Assembly: GCA_028015205.1 (NCBI GenBank)
Contig: CM051518.1
Span: forward strand, 34,748,001-34,812,000
Source: Mytilisepta virgata
Taxonomy: Eukaryota > Mollusca > Bivalvia > Mytilida > Mytilidae
Length of the DNA: 64,000 nt
Direction of reading: 5' to 3'
The notes under the pieces were generated by a model. It was not told where the DNA came from and made no database searches. It was given only the letters and a program-made list of their open reading frames with translations. The translations under genes and the position numbers were made by a program. Of this stretch, positions 48,171-59,416 are shown piece by piece. How positions within the stretch are numbered: position 1 is the first letter of the stretch; every line of letters starts with the position of its first letter.

Positions 48171-49188
48171 TTAGAAGTTTGTTATCACACCTTTCAGTAA
48201 GTTTGGCCTTTAGAAGTTTGTTATCACACCTTTTAGTAAATTTGGCCTTTAGGAGTTTGTTGTCACACCTTTTAGTAAGTTTGGCCTTTAGGAGTTTGGT
48301 ATCACACCTTTTAGTAAGTTTGGCCTTTAGAAGTTTGGTATCACACCTTTTAGTAAGTTTGGCCTTTAGGAGTTTGGTATCACACCTTTTAGTTAGTTTG
48401 GCCTTTAGGAGTTTGGTATCACACCTTTTAGTTAGTTTGGCCTTTAGGAGTTTGGTATCACACCTTTTAGTTAGTTTGGCCTTTAGGAGTTTGGTATCAC
48501 ACCTTTTAGTTAGTTTGGCCTTTAGGAGTTTGGTATCACACCTTTTAGTTAGTTTGGCCTTTAGGAGTTTGGTATCACACCTTTTAGTTAGTTTGGCCTT
48601 TAGGAGTTTGGTATCACACCTTTTAGTTAGTTTGGCCTTTAGGAGTTTGGTATCACATCTTTTAGTTAGTTTGGCCTTTAGGAGTTTGGTATCACACCTT
48701 TTAGTTAGTTTGGCCTTTAGGAGTTTGGTATCACACCTTTTAGTTAGTTTGGCCTTTAGGAGTTTGGTATCACACCTTTTAGTTAGTTTGGCCTTTAGGA
48801 GTTTGGTATCACACCTTTTAGTTAGTTTGGCCTTTAGGAGTTTGGTATCACACCTTTTAGTTAGTTTGGCCTTTAGGAGTTTGGTATCACACCTTTTAGT
48901 TATTTTGGCCTTTAGGAGTTTGGTATCACACCTTTTAGTTAGTTTGGCCTTTAGGAGTTTGGTATCACACCTTTTAGTTAGTTTGGCCTTTAGGAGTTTG
49001 GTATCACACCTTTTAGTTAGTTTGGCCTTTAGGAGTTTGGTATCACACCTTTTAGTTAGTTTGGCCTTTAGGAGTTTGGTATCACACCTTTTAGTTAGTT
49101 TGGCCTTTAGGAGTTTGGTATCACACCCTTTAGTTAGTTTGGCCTTTACAAGTTTGTTATCACACCTTTTAGTAAGTCTGGTCTTTAG
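48171..49188 (+). repeat. 26 copies of a 39-bp unit (13-codon open frame)
   Basis: The unit is TTTGGCCTTTAGGAGTTTGG followed by TATCACACCTTTTAGTTAG. Since 39 is 13 codons and one frame has no stop, an open frame from 48116 to 49204 (362 codons) reads LAFRSLVSHLLVS about 25 times. The other plus frames and the minus strand have stops in each unit. Terminal units are more diverged (TTGTTATCACACC) than internal ones. No signal peptide, splice support or homology was seen, so I list it as a minisatellite; translation is not excluded. Confidence 0.9.
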
Positions 49189-50179
49189 TTCTGCCCCAAA
49201 TTAAGTAGCTTTTTTTCATGTTCCTCACAGAATGTTAAGATACTTAATTTAATGCATCACATTCACATTTTGTGCTCAGCCAAAAACGCGAATTTCAATA
49301 TGTAAACAGAATAATGGTTCATAGATCTGCGAACTTTCTATTGATAAATTAGTATAAATAATCGTTTAATAAATAGTATGAAAAATACATTTTTACATTG
49401 GAAACAAACCAATTAATATCTGCACGATCTGATTCTGTACCATAACAAGAAAAAGCTACAGAGAACAATAGAAAATAATGATACGAACACACAGTAAAAT
49501 TCAGAATTAGTCGTCTTTTATTCTCTTTTTTATGTTCATTAATTTTGACTTTTATAAAATAGATTTACAACAACGCATGTAATGTTATCATCAAACTGAT
49601 TTGAAAAGACTTGATCAGAGTTAATTAAAAACGTCTTACACATATCACGTTCGATGAATAATTCATCCTAACCTTTACAAAAAGATTTATGTTGGAATTA
49701 AATTTGCAAGAAGAAAAGTCCAGTTTTGGCAGAAGAAATGTGTGATTTGAATATGTTTTCAGTTTGTGACATATTTTAAATTTAAATTTTAAGACTTTGT
49801 TTCATCGTTACTTTTTGTCAATTTATGATATCAGGTGTAATGTTGGTTTTAGGAAATAGCCCTCTGTGTGAGAGTATTCAATTCCTCATATTTACTGAAT
49901 ACCCAAAAGTCATAAGTACAAGTATATATTCTAAAAGACTTACAGCAATATTTATCTTGCAGCAGCCTTATCTGTTGGAAAAGTATTAAAATTTTGATTT
50001 CTCTACGCTGTATAGTACTCTTCCAGTGATAAACAAAAATCGGTTTTGCGCGATATAATTCACCAATGCATCTTGACTGAACAGGTAATAAAAAGGTATA
50101 CTTTTGTACATATCAGGAAAAGGCTAATATTGTGAAAACAACACTAATTCTAACAAGAAGAGACTGGTGTTTTTAATAT

Positions 50180-50720
50180 GCTAGAATTTCTAGTCGACAA
50201 TACGAGGATATTTTTTTTCAACAGACTATCGGAATTCCTCTGTGGACAAATTGTATGTGCGCCGCCTTTTGCCTGTCTCTTACTATTTTCGTATGAAGTT
50301 AAGTTTTTACAAGGGCCAATATAGAGGAAAGAAAATAGAATAGTCCAACCCTTTAATTTCAGTTTTGACCATGTGCAGATGACGGTTCTACCTCTCAATA
50401 ATCTCAACTTAAAGAATTACTTAGATCTTATCTACAAAAATCAACTTGAAATCAAAGAAACTACCGACACATCCCCTTCGGCTATATACCTAGACCAATG
50501 CACAGATAACAAATGGATATTGAAATAAAAACTTTATAACAACTGAATTTTTACAAACACTGAGTAGTATAGATATCTTCAGTTATATTTTGCGTCGAAC
50601 TGGAATTGACACTTCAAATTATTTACAGCTCCATTGGATGTTACCCACTTGCAATGTTAGCAGATCAGGGTATACTTACCCTCCCGGAACACATGATGTC
50701 ACTTCCGGTTGTTTTTTTTG
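50180..50720 (+). pseudogene. Decayed reverse-transcriptase element fragment
   Basis: Plus-strand pieces, in several frames, match consecutive RT blocks: MLEFLVDN near 50180, IPLWTNC then FSYEVKFLQG (50235-50320), an A-D-D in place of Y-x-D-D near 50380, then VLPLNNLNLKNYLDLIYKN and LEIKETTDTSPSAIYLD (50390-50490) ending at a TAA. At least two frameshifts and a stop break it, and one extra G follows the DD box. The tail-like TACCCTCCCGGAACACATG near 50680 is that family's 3' tail. Same element type as at 12.6 kb. Dead copy in the GPCR intron. Confidence 0.65.
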
Positions 50721-50759
50721 TTTTTGTTTTTGTTTTTTTTGTTGCGAAGTTCACGTTGC

Positions 50760-53700
50760 TATTGTTTTAGTTTTATGCTCTCTTAAAGCAATTATGTACA
50801 TTGTGCCATACGTTTCTCTTTATTCTTTTACATATTTGTTTCCTGTTTTACCTTTCTCTCGAATTCGCTTTGTCTTCGGATTTTAATCTTTTGGACATTC
50901 CTCACCTGTATTTTTAGATAATCTCGGATCACTACGTGCGAAAAACGTTTTATTTGAATTTTTAAAATGTTATACGAAGATCAAAATTATCCAAGCTGAT
51001 AAGTTTTGACCACCCTGAATTAATATGAAATAATATTTTAAAAAAATCAATCAAAAGACAATGTATTGAAAACTAAAAGCTACTAATAGACGAACTATTT
51101 GAAGATATGGAGTGCACCCAGGTACTCAGAAATGGTTAACAGTTCCTGCTATGAATACACACTCTTCTTGCTATCAGCACTGTTCTAGTAGTCACATATT
51201 GATATAGGGACGTTTTATAAAAAATGAAAACAAGTTGAAAGTAATTTTGATATTAAGACATTGTAACGGTCATAGAATTTGGGAAGATTGCATTTGTGAT
51301 GACATTAATATATCCCTGATTAAACCCTGGCTAACATCTAAGTGACAGCAATAATTCTCTCTAAGGAAAATAGTGGCTACCTTCAGAATAGGCTCAAGAG
51401 TATCCGCTGAGCTAACCAACGTAAACACACACATGCGATATTGGTTGATTACCATGTAAGAAAGATGAATTTAATAATAGGAAAGGTGAAAACATAACGT
51501 TTTGACGTAAGATTTTGTCTCCAAATGTCCTTTGTTATCAATTTCAAGAAATGAACACAAATGCAAATATGATTTTGATATCCTTAAGTTCATTGAGTCG
51601 TGGTTTAACGATAAAATCATCATTTGTGAAGGAGAGAGTGGACATAAAGGATTTGGCTATTTTATTTTTGTTTTCTCATAGTTACCATTGGATGAAACTA
51701 TTTGTTTGAAAGCTTGAAGGCTAAATATATTGTATATTAGAATATCTTACTTGCTGATTATGTCATCTTCAGAATACTTTTTGGAGATAAATAGAATGAC
51801 ATTCATCCCTGTCCCTCAATTCTAGATTTTAAGTAACGCAAGATAAGATTGTAAGAAATTAACTAGACAAAATAAGAGTAAAGAGCACCCAAGGGAAGAA
51901 AAATGTTTTCATAAATTTACAAGCTTCATTTACCACGGAAGCATTTCCCTTTAATGACAACAGAACAAGCTCGTAATCAGAGTTCTTTATTGCGGTTATA
52001 CTCTCCAAATACCCTACAACGTGTCTTAGTAACCGATATTTCTGGGTCATATCCTTAATTAAAACATTGCTTGGTATTTAATTGCATATTTCAAACGTAA
52101 ACTGTCGTGTATAATATCCGTCTACGAAGAGAATAAAAGAAACATCAACTATGATATCGAATATCAATGGCTTTAACTGAAAAATTGACAATATCATGGA
52201 TTAATTCAGTGGGAGAATTCTGTGACAGCTAATTATAACTATGATAGTAAAGAACCAGCTTAAATCCTTACAAGTTATATGAAGTATATAATATTGATAA
52301 GTACTTCTCCTCTCTTTACGTAAAAAAATTTTGTTTGAAATCAGCAATATCGTCAACCCAAGACACTAACCATAAACTGGAAAATAATCCAAAATTCAAC
52401 TATTCAATGTTATTCATATCAAATCGCCGGAAAGGTATAACTTCTCTGCAAGTCAAAGATTTTAGTCCGTTTGATTATTTCATCTGTATCGTCTCCATAT
52501 GGTCTACAACTTATGTGATTAAGTTTTGGGCTCATTTCAGCAATCAATAGTACAATGTGATACAAGTACTGTTTATCTTGTTTTATATTCATTACATTCA
52601 TAAAAAACGTATTTTTTAACCAATTTCTTATCAACAATCTCATTTCTATTATTCACCAATAGAATAAATTCAGAAATGATGATAGGAGTATTGATATATC
52701 CGTTCATGTGTAATACATATACTATATTACATCGTGTTGTGATACAATGCCATTTTTCTAATATAGTCATACACATTGGCTTAATATGCATCTTTCTGTA
52801 ATAATGGTTCATTAAGTTCTCTTTAGAAAACAATGTGTTAGTCAGATGGTATCAAGTTTGTTTTTCATACTCTTGTCGCTGTTATTGACTGGGTTGTTCT
52901 GATTCCAGAGATATTAAAGATTAATAAGAACTTTATTCATTAAATAAGATATCTGAATTTAAATTTCAATAGTAAAACGCAAATAGAACAAGGATGAAAG
53001 AATTAAAAAAAAATTACAAACGGACTGATTTCCAGCTTAATTTCTAACTTAAAATTCAGCAACAAATATCGATTGTGAGGTAAAGGAATTTATGACATTC
53101 AAATTATTTTTTACCTATGACGCCACCAAGCGTCGATAGTTTACCCTGTCTTCTTTAGACTATTTACCAATGAAAAAGTCGAGTTTTAGGAGAAATCTTA
53201 AGCAATCAGCAAGTATTCATATTCTGTTTCATCATAAAACTGAGCATTCTGTTAAACTAGTCCTGATACACTTTTTTATCTGATCTTTCTTTTAAAATTC
53301 ATTGTATTAATTTTTAAATGAATTCAAACGACAATTCTGCTGAAAAGAACTCTGAAAACATTACTTAACGGGATAATTTTTTTTTTAATCGCTGTTTCCT
53401 TTTTTTCGGAAATCAATTATTAAATGTTGGGCATAAAATGTTTCCGGAAAGGCTACTTAGTCCTTAATAGTTTGTCAATGAATAGGGCTACTTGTTTATT
53501 TTGGAGACCAAACAAGCTTGAAATGTACGTCTGATTTAATCAGAAATTGCTTTAGCTTTATAAACAGTTAATTAACACAGTTCTCTATTTATGTATTAGG
53601 TCCATCTTTTTGTTTGATGAAATCTTCCAGCAGTATAGATTCCGTGTACTTTTAGATATTCTATGTTTGCTAATATTCGCTCTTTTTCACTATCAATTGA

Positions 53701-54526
53701 TTACAAGAATATAGGAAACATGTTCTATGCACCTTACAGGAAAAATTATTATTCCTGCACTTTTTGGGTTGATACGTTGAACCTTGTCGATCCCGACAAA
53801 ACCTTTCTAGTATATAATATGTAGACATGTTAAAAACTTCATTAAATTTTTATTACATAATAATAAGGAAACAAAATTTTTTTTTATAATTAAACTTTTC
53901 CCTAAGAATTTGTAACACAAATATGAATTTTTAAAACTGATTCAGCATAGATGTCATTTCGAACTTGTTATTTTTTACTTCTTAATAAACGTTTAATATA
54001 ACATTTATAAAAGTAAGATATTTGGCGTTTCTAAAGGAATTTCCGTAACTAAATTATGGATGATTTTACCTGACAATCTTACAAGGAAATCTGGTGTCCA
54101 GACAAAATTGTCCAATGACTTGTCATGGTTTGACACGAAATGTCATATTTAAGATATACTATTATCCATCATTGAAATATACTCGGCTTATCAGTGTATA
54201 GAATGGTAAAATAAATATCATTATAAAAGGTATCATAATTCTGAACATACTGAAAATAGAAATGTCACGTAATGTTATATAATTGTATTCAGAAATATAC
54301 CGTCTTTAATAAAATGGTGTCCACTCTCTACTATCAAATAGAAAAACTATTTTCATTTATTTTACTTATCAATATAAACTCTTAACAGTCACACAACTTG
54401 ATATGTTACTTCAAAAATCAGTACAAACTAAACTATTGAACGATGGTGCTGCAGACAATGAAAGTCAAAGAATGAAATTAGGTTTTTAAACATCTTGGTG
54501 CAAAAACTCTTCTTTCTTGTACTTAC
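50760..54526 (-). other. GPCR intron (3' part on plus strand), nothing recognised
   Basis: AT-rich intronic sequence directly downstream (in gene sense) of the TM6 exon. Short open frames on both strands show no splice-phase agreement with the receptor. Confidence 0.5.
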
Positions 54527-54627
54527 TTGTTTATTTCTGGATACACCTGTGACAAGACATTGTAAATCTGTAAAGGCAACCAACACAACACAAACAGACA
54601 TACCACTATAATCAGTATCTTAACAAC
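54527..54627 (-). CDS. Peptide GPCR, TM6 exon
   Basis: On the minus strand, acceptor TTGCATTACAG (ends 54628) is followed by 101 bases and donor GTAAGT (54526-54521). Reading in phase 0 gives VVKILIIVVCLFVLCWLPLQ then IYNVLSQVYPEIN and two bases of a Lys codon completed by the 35.8-kb exon. The CWLP motif is the CWxP signature of transmembrane helix 6 in rhodopsin-family receptors; the basic VVK start is the usual end of intracellular loop 3. Extracellular loop 3 is short (YPEINKYKYIN). The receptor would sit in the plasma membrane and couple to G proteins; its ligand cannot be told. Exons for TM1-TM5 must lie at higher coordinates and were not identified. Confidence 0.9.
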
Positions 54628-54727
54628 CTGTAATGCAAAAATAGACAAATATTAGTTTACAAAAAGGTATAAGTGTTACCACTATATGTAAACCAACAAA
54701 AATAACATTACCAATAAAATAAAAACA

Positions 54728-54882
54728 TTAAAATTTATAGGAGTTCGTGTTGTTCCTTGTTTTTTTAGTTTTCAGTGTTTATTTGTTGTGCTTGTGGTTG
54801 TTCATTTGTCTTCCCGGGTTTTGTCTGTCTAATTGATTGGGTTTTTTTTTGGATAGCTCCTTAGGTATATTTGTCCTCTTTA
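54728..54882 (+). repeat. Retroelement 3' tail copy
   Basis: TAGGAGTTCGTGTTGTTCCT, TTATTTGTTGTGCTTGTGGT, TCTTCCCGGGTTTTG and the end GGTATATTTGTCCTCTTTAT match the tails at 12.8 and 38.5 kb. It abuts the next repeat at 54886. Confidence 0.7.
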
Positions 54883-54885
54883 TAA

Positions 54886-55086
54886 AATAACAATCCAAAG
54901 ATATTAATATTAGATATAGTAAATTTATACTATGCTGTATACGACGCATTTCAAGGAGTTACCTCTCATCAGCAGAATTAAAACCGAAACATTTGGAAGA
55001 CCAAAAACCAAACTTATATTAAACAAGAAGTACTCAACCAAAAATACCGAAATAGGAAGCCAAATTTCAGCTAAGGAGATCTACCC
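54886..55086 (+). repeat. Dispersed repeat, copy 2 of pair with 27130-27332
   Basis: Near-identical to the 27.1-kb copy. Here a 60-codon frame (54932-55114) stays open: HFKELPLISRIKTE, FGRPKTKLILNKKYS and SAKEIYPKYN. The two copies differ at S/R, N/K and stop/E positions of this frame. The identity of the source is unknown; it could be a fragment of a transposon protein or of a captured host gene. Confidence 0.7.
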
Positions 55087-55100
55087 AAAGTATAACAAAA

Positions 55101-55155
55101 CAGTTATTGACTAGTTACTCGGACAACAGTGTTTTGGTTTGACTCTCCGACCAAA

Positions 55156-55188
<33 letters not shown>

Positions 55189-55243
55189 GTAAGTCCTCGG
55201 GTCAAACCAAACAGCTGTTGTCCTCGGACCCAGTCAATAACTA
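55101..55243. mobile_element. Nested foldback (hairpin within hairpin)
   Basis: Outer arms: AGTTATTGAC...GACAACAG...GGTTTGAC (55101-55144) pair with GTCAAACC...TGTTGTC...GTCAATAACT (55201-55243). Inside, GTTGCCCTCAGCC pairs with GGCTTCGGGCAAC (55160-55188), so almost the whole element can fold. Non-coding; GC-richer than its flanks. Confidence 0.7.
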
Positions 55244-56071
55244 CATATACTGTTGCTATGTATAGGATAAAATATACACATAGTCTATGTCATGTGTCTG
55301 CTTTTGGCTTGTTGAAGACCATTTTATGTAATCATAGATATATCATTAAATTTTCAGAAACAGAATAGATATAAAAAGAAATGAAGTTATCCTTTATGTT
55401 ATCTAATGCAGTCTGTAAAGGCCGTCAGGACAAACAAGACCATTAATGTAATAAATACAAATAACACAAACTTTACCATCAAATAAACAGAAATTATCTG
55501 TTTGAGTTTATAGCTCCCTAAGTATATATTTTGTGATAGAAACTAACAAAAAGGCGACAGACAGGAAACTGTCATCGGAATCTTTAGCAGTAATGAAAAA
55601 ACATTACGCATCCCTTAAGGGTAGAGTCTGCACTCGATTTTGATTAGTGTCAAGAAATGGCAAAGATCGTGATTCAAAAGTACACGAACATGTAATTTCT
55701 TGTATTAATCTCAAGAGTAAATAAAACGTTTTTATGAGTTAAGTGATGTTTAGTTCATTTGGATATATTCCTTCCTTTCGAATCTTTGTTTATAGCTTTG
55801 CTACTTCAATATACCCATTCATTTCAATTCGTGTATGGATATTTTAATGCTGAATGACATTTATAAATAGAACAGAAATTGATTTATCAAATTTTCCCAT
55901 TAACCTAAACATTCTAAAAAGTTTTACTTATTCTTCCATGCCAGAAACAGTGTAAATAATACATTTTATTAGTATTTGGCACAGTTTTATTTTATAAAAA
56001 GTTGCAGTGTTAAAGATGAGAAAAGTTCTAGGTTAAGAAGTATATACACAGTTTAAAAGCTTAGAGTATCA
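55244..56071. other. Non-genic, nothing recognised
   Basis: Ordinary AT-rich sequence. It may be GPCR intron if upstream receptor exons lie beyond. Confidence 0.4.
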
Positions 56072-56656
56072 GATTGTCTGTATGGAGGAATCTAACCGAT
56101 TCCTGTGCAGTCTGCAATAAGTAAAGTGATGACTGTCTGTTTGGAGGAATGTAACCGATTCCTCTGCAGTCTGTAAGAAGTAAAGTGATGATTGTCTGTA
56201 TGGAGGAATGTAACCGATTCCTCTGCAGTCTGCAATAAGTAAAGTGATGACTGTCTGTATGGAGGAATGTAACCGATTCCTCTGCAGTCTGCAAGAAGTA
56301 AAGTGATGATTGTCTGTATGGAGGAATGTAACCGATTCCTCTGCAGTCTGCAATAAGTAAAGTGATGACTGTCTGTTTGGAGGAATGTAACCGATTCCTC
56401 TACAGTCTGCAAGAAGTAAAGTGATGATTGTCTGTATGGAGGAATGTAACCGATTCCTCTGCAGTCTTCAATAAGTAAAGTGATGATTGTCTGTTTGGAG
56501 GAATGTAAGCGATTTGCTGTATGGAGAAATGTAACCGATTCCTCTGCAGTCTGCAATAAGTAAAGTGATGACTGTCTGTTTGGAGGAATGTAACCGATTT
56601 GCTGTATGGAGGAATGTAGCCGATTCCTCTGCAGTCTGCAATAAGTAAAAAGTGAT
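56072..56656 (+). repeat. About ten copies of a 59-bp unit with dimeric alternation
   Basis: Units start at 56072, 56131, 56190 and so on every 59 bases with GA(T/C)TGTCTGT(A/T)TGGAGGAA, and contain CCGATTCCTCTGCAGTC. GATTG units tend to end in CAATAAG and GACTG units in CAAGAAG, so a 118-base dimer is the repeating unit for the first six. Two late units carry the same internal partial duplication (CGATTTGCTGTATGGA near 56511 and 56596). Overlapping minus-strand frames of up to 192 codons are read-throughs. Confidence 0.9.
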
Positions 56657-58456
56657 CTTCTATAATGCACTGCATAACTCTCTTGTAATTACTGATAAAA
56701 TACCTTAACAAGCAGATATCGGAGTATAATTTACAATTATTTCAGAAGTTATCCATTCAATGTGTCATTATTTCAGCATGTTCAAATATTGCACACTTTT
56801 TACATCCATTATTTTACCAATCCCATACGTATGTATAATGAAATTCAATATAGTTCGGAAGTTTAAATACCTAGGATATCAAACTATTAATAAATGTCTG
56901 ATCGTATAAATCATAAAGTTCTCTTAAAGTTACACGACAATCCTTCCTTTTACAGTGTAATACAATTATATCTGCACTTGAAGAAGTTCATTGTTGAAAA
57001 TGAATTCAAAATGCAAAAATAGAAAAGACAATTTGACTTTATGTGTTATTGTCCTGTTTGTATAAACAGAAATACTTTTGATCATTCTAAATAAAAGATA
57101 AAGATAAACAGATAAAACTATTTTTTAAAAAGAGGCTTTGCTAGTACTTTGCTATATAACTGCTGTCATATTTACCTCTTAAAGTGGGATGGAAGGAAAC
57201 AAGACCCTAAGTATTTGTCTCTACCGAAGTAAGATATAGAAAAAAGCAAAAGGGTCCATTATTTTAAAAAGATTAAAAAGATAGATAAAATGATATATAA
57301 ATTACAGACCTACAAAAATGGTCTATCGGGACGAAGACGGCAAATATTATTACATTTGTTGTACTTCACACAAAATTGGTATAACTTTGATAAATAACAA
57401 CCAACAAAACAAAGTGATTTGCTTCGGTTGCAGAGGACAGAACCGCATTAACAATGCTTTAAAAAATAGCGTTGGTTCAAATGTCGATTAGAAATGAAAA
57501 AGAAATCCGAAGGACTTAACATATCCAAGACAAAAGAAAAACTGTATGTAACAAAATTGAAATTTCGTTGTTTTAAATTCATGTAGTTCAATATTGCCTT
57601 CCAAGGTATATTCAAAAACCAAAAATGAAAATATTTCAAAACTATCAACTTGAAAATAAAAAATGTAATCTGGTATCGTATCATACAGCAATTTTGAGTT
57701 TCTAATACTGATGATTGTCAACCAACATCGGTTTATTTCTACACATAGTTTTGGAAATCCACTTAAAACAAATCATAGCAACTGACTTAAAAAGCCTGAA
57801 ATAGCAAACGTCATTATCGGCTCCTTGATGAATTCTTGCTCAGAATAATAAAACAATATTATATTATGAAGATATGATCTATTCTTACTGGTCAGCTTTT
57901 ATATCCCATTAAATATTACAAAGGTTATATTATTATGATCAGTCTACTCTGTTCTACGGCAAATATGAAATCAAATGTCATGACATTTAGAACAGGGAAG
58001 TACTTTTAATCGGCTTAATAAAAGATCTCAGTTAAAGCCATTCCAAATGTTACGTCTATCGCCTGTCCCGCAAATTGCAATTGTATTATCGCTGACTTCC
58101 AGTAGGATGTCCCACGCCTGAGATATAAGATGTTGTTAGATGGATATATGATTTGGTAATTTTCATGAAACCGCCTATAATTGTATACTTTTTAGCATCT
58201 ACATACCAAAGCATTTTATCCCACAATTATGCCTTTAACTGGCCAACATTGTTTTCAGTATTTGGTCAGTACCCTAAAAAGTCTCCTGGTACCCTTGTCC
58301 TCACATTCAACGACCGTTCGTATTGCGTTCTGCTTCATAGTGTTAATGACTTCAGGTTTTCCCAGATTACGCGCAAAAACGCCCTTTCTTCAAATCAGCT
58401 ATAAACGCCCTGTTTATGCCTTTTCGCTAAAAAAGATAAGACTTTAGTGTTGCAGG
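56657..58456. other. Non-genic, nothing firmly recognised
   Basis: The GC-richer patch at 58020-58440 has short open frames on both strands but no motif that I can name. The rest is AT-rich. Confidence 0.4.
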
Positions 58457-58583
58457 TGTACATTGTCAGAAAATGTTTATTTGTACTTGCCGCGAAACAT
58501 GTGACAAATGCTTGGTACACCTCGCTTTTCTAACTATTTCTAAGACTCGTACAAATAAACTTTAGATTTTCTGACAATGTACA
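58457..58583. mobile_element. TIR/foldback element
   Basis: TGTACATTGTCAGAAAAT...GTTTATTTGTAC (58457-58486) pairs with GTACAAATAAAC...ATTTTCTGACAATGTACA (58549-58583). The right arm has five extra bases. The interior has no coding content. It ends just before the 48-bp array. Confidence 0.75.
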
Positions 58584-58593
58584 TAAAGATTGA

Positions 58594-59416
58594 CATGTTT
58601 AAGAGTATAATTATTATATACATCGATCCATAATTCGTATCCATGTTTCGGAGTATAATTATTACATACATCGATCGATAATTCGTATCCATGTTTTAAA
58701 GTATAATTATTACATACATCTGTCGATAATTCGTATCCATATTTAAGAGTATAATTATTATATATACATCGATCGATAATTCGTATCTATGTTTTAAATT
58801 ATAATTATTACATACATCCATCGATAATTTGTATCTATGTTTTAGAGTATAATTATTACATACATCCATCGATAATTCGTATCTATGTTTTAAAGTATAA
58901 TTATTACATACACCCATCGATAATTTGTATCTATGTTTTAGAATATATTTTTACCTACATTGATCGATAATTCGTATCTATGTTTTAGAGTATAATTATT
59001 ACATACATCGATCGAAAATTCGTATCTTTGTTTTAGAGTATAATTATTACATAAATCGATCGATAATTAGTATCCATGTTTTAAAGTATAATTATTACAT
59101 ACATTGATTGATAATTAGTATCTATGTTTTAGAGTATAATTATTACATACATTGATCGATAATTCGTATCTATGTTTTAGAGTATAATTATTACATACAT
59201 CAATCGATAATTCGTATCTATGTTTTAGACTATAATTATTACATAAATCGATCGATAATTTGTGTCTATGTTTTAGTCTTTAATTATTATATACATTGAT
59301 CGATAATTTATTTTTTTGTTTTAGAGTATAATTATTACATACATTGATCGATAATTCGTATCTATGTTTTAGAGTATAATTATTATATACATCGATCGAT
59401 AATTCATATTCATGTT
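58594..59416 (+). repeat. 17 tandem copies of a 48-bp unit
   Basis: The unit contains AGTATAATTATTACATACAT, then CGATCGATAATTCGTATC and TATGTTTT. The copies are moderately diverged, mainly within the ATCGATCGAT palindrome and TTCGTATC. The minus-strand 73-codon frame is a read-through. Confidence 0.9.

Noticed and set aside
56061..56711. Minus-strand frames up to 192 codons
   Set aside because: Read-through of the 59-bp array.
58153..58447. Two overlapping plus-strand frames in a GC-richer patch
   Set aside because: No signal, motif or splice support; they disagree in frame.
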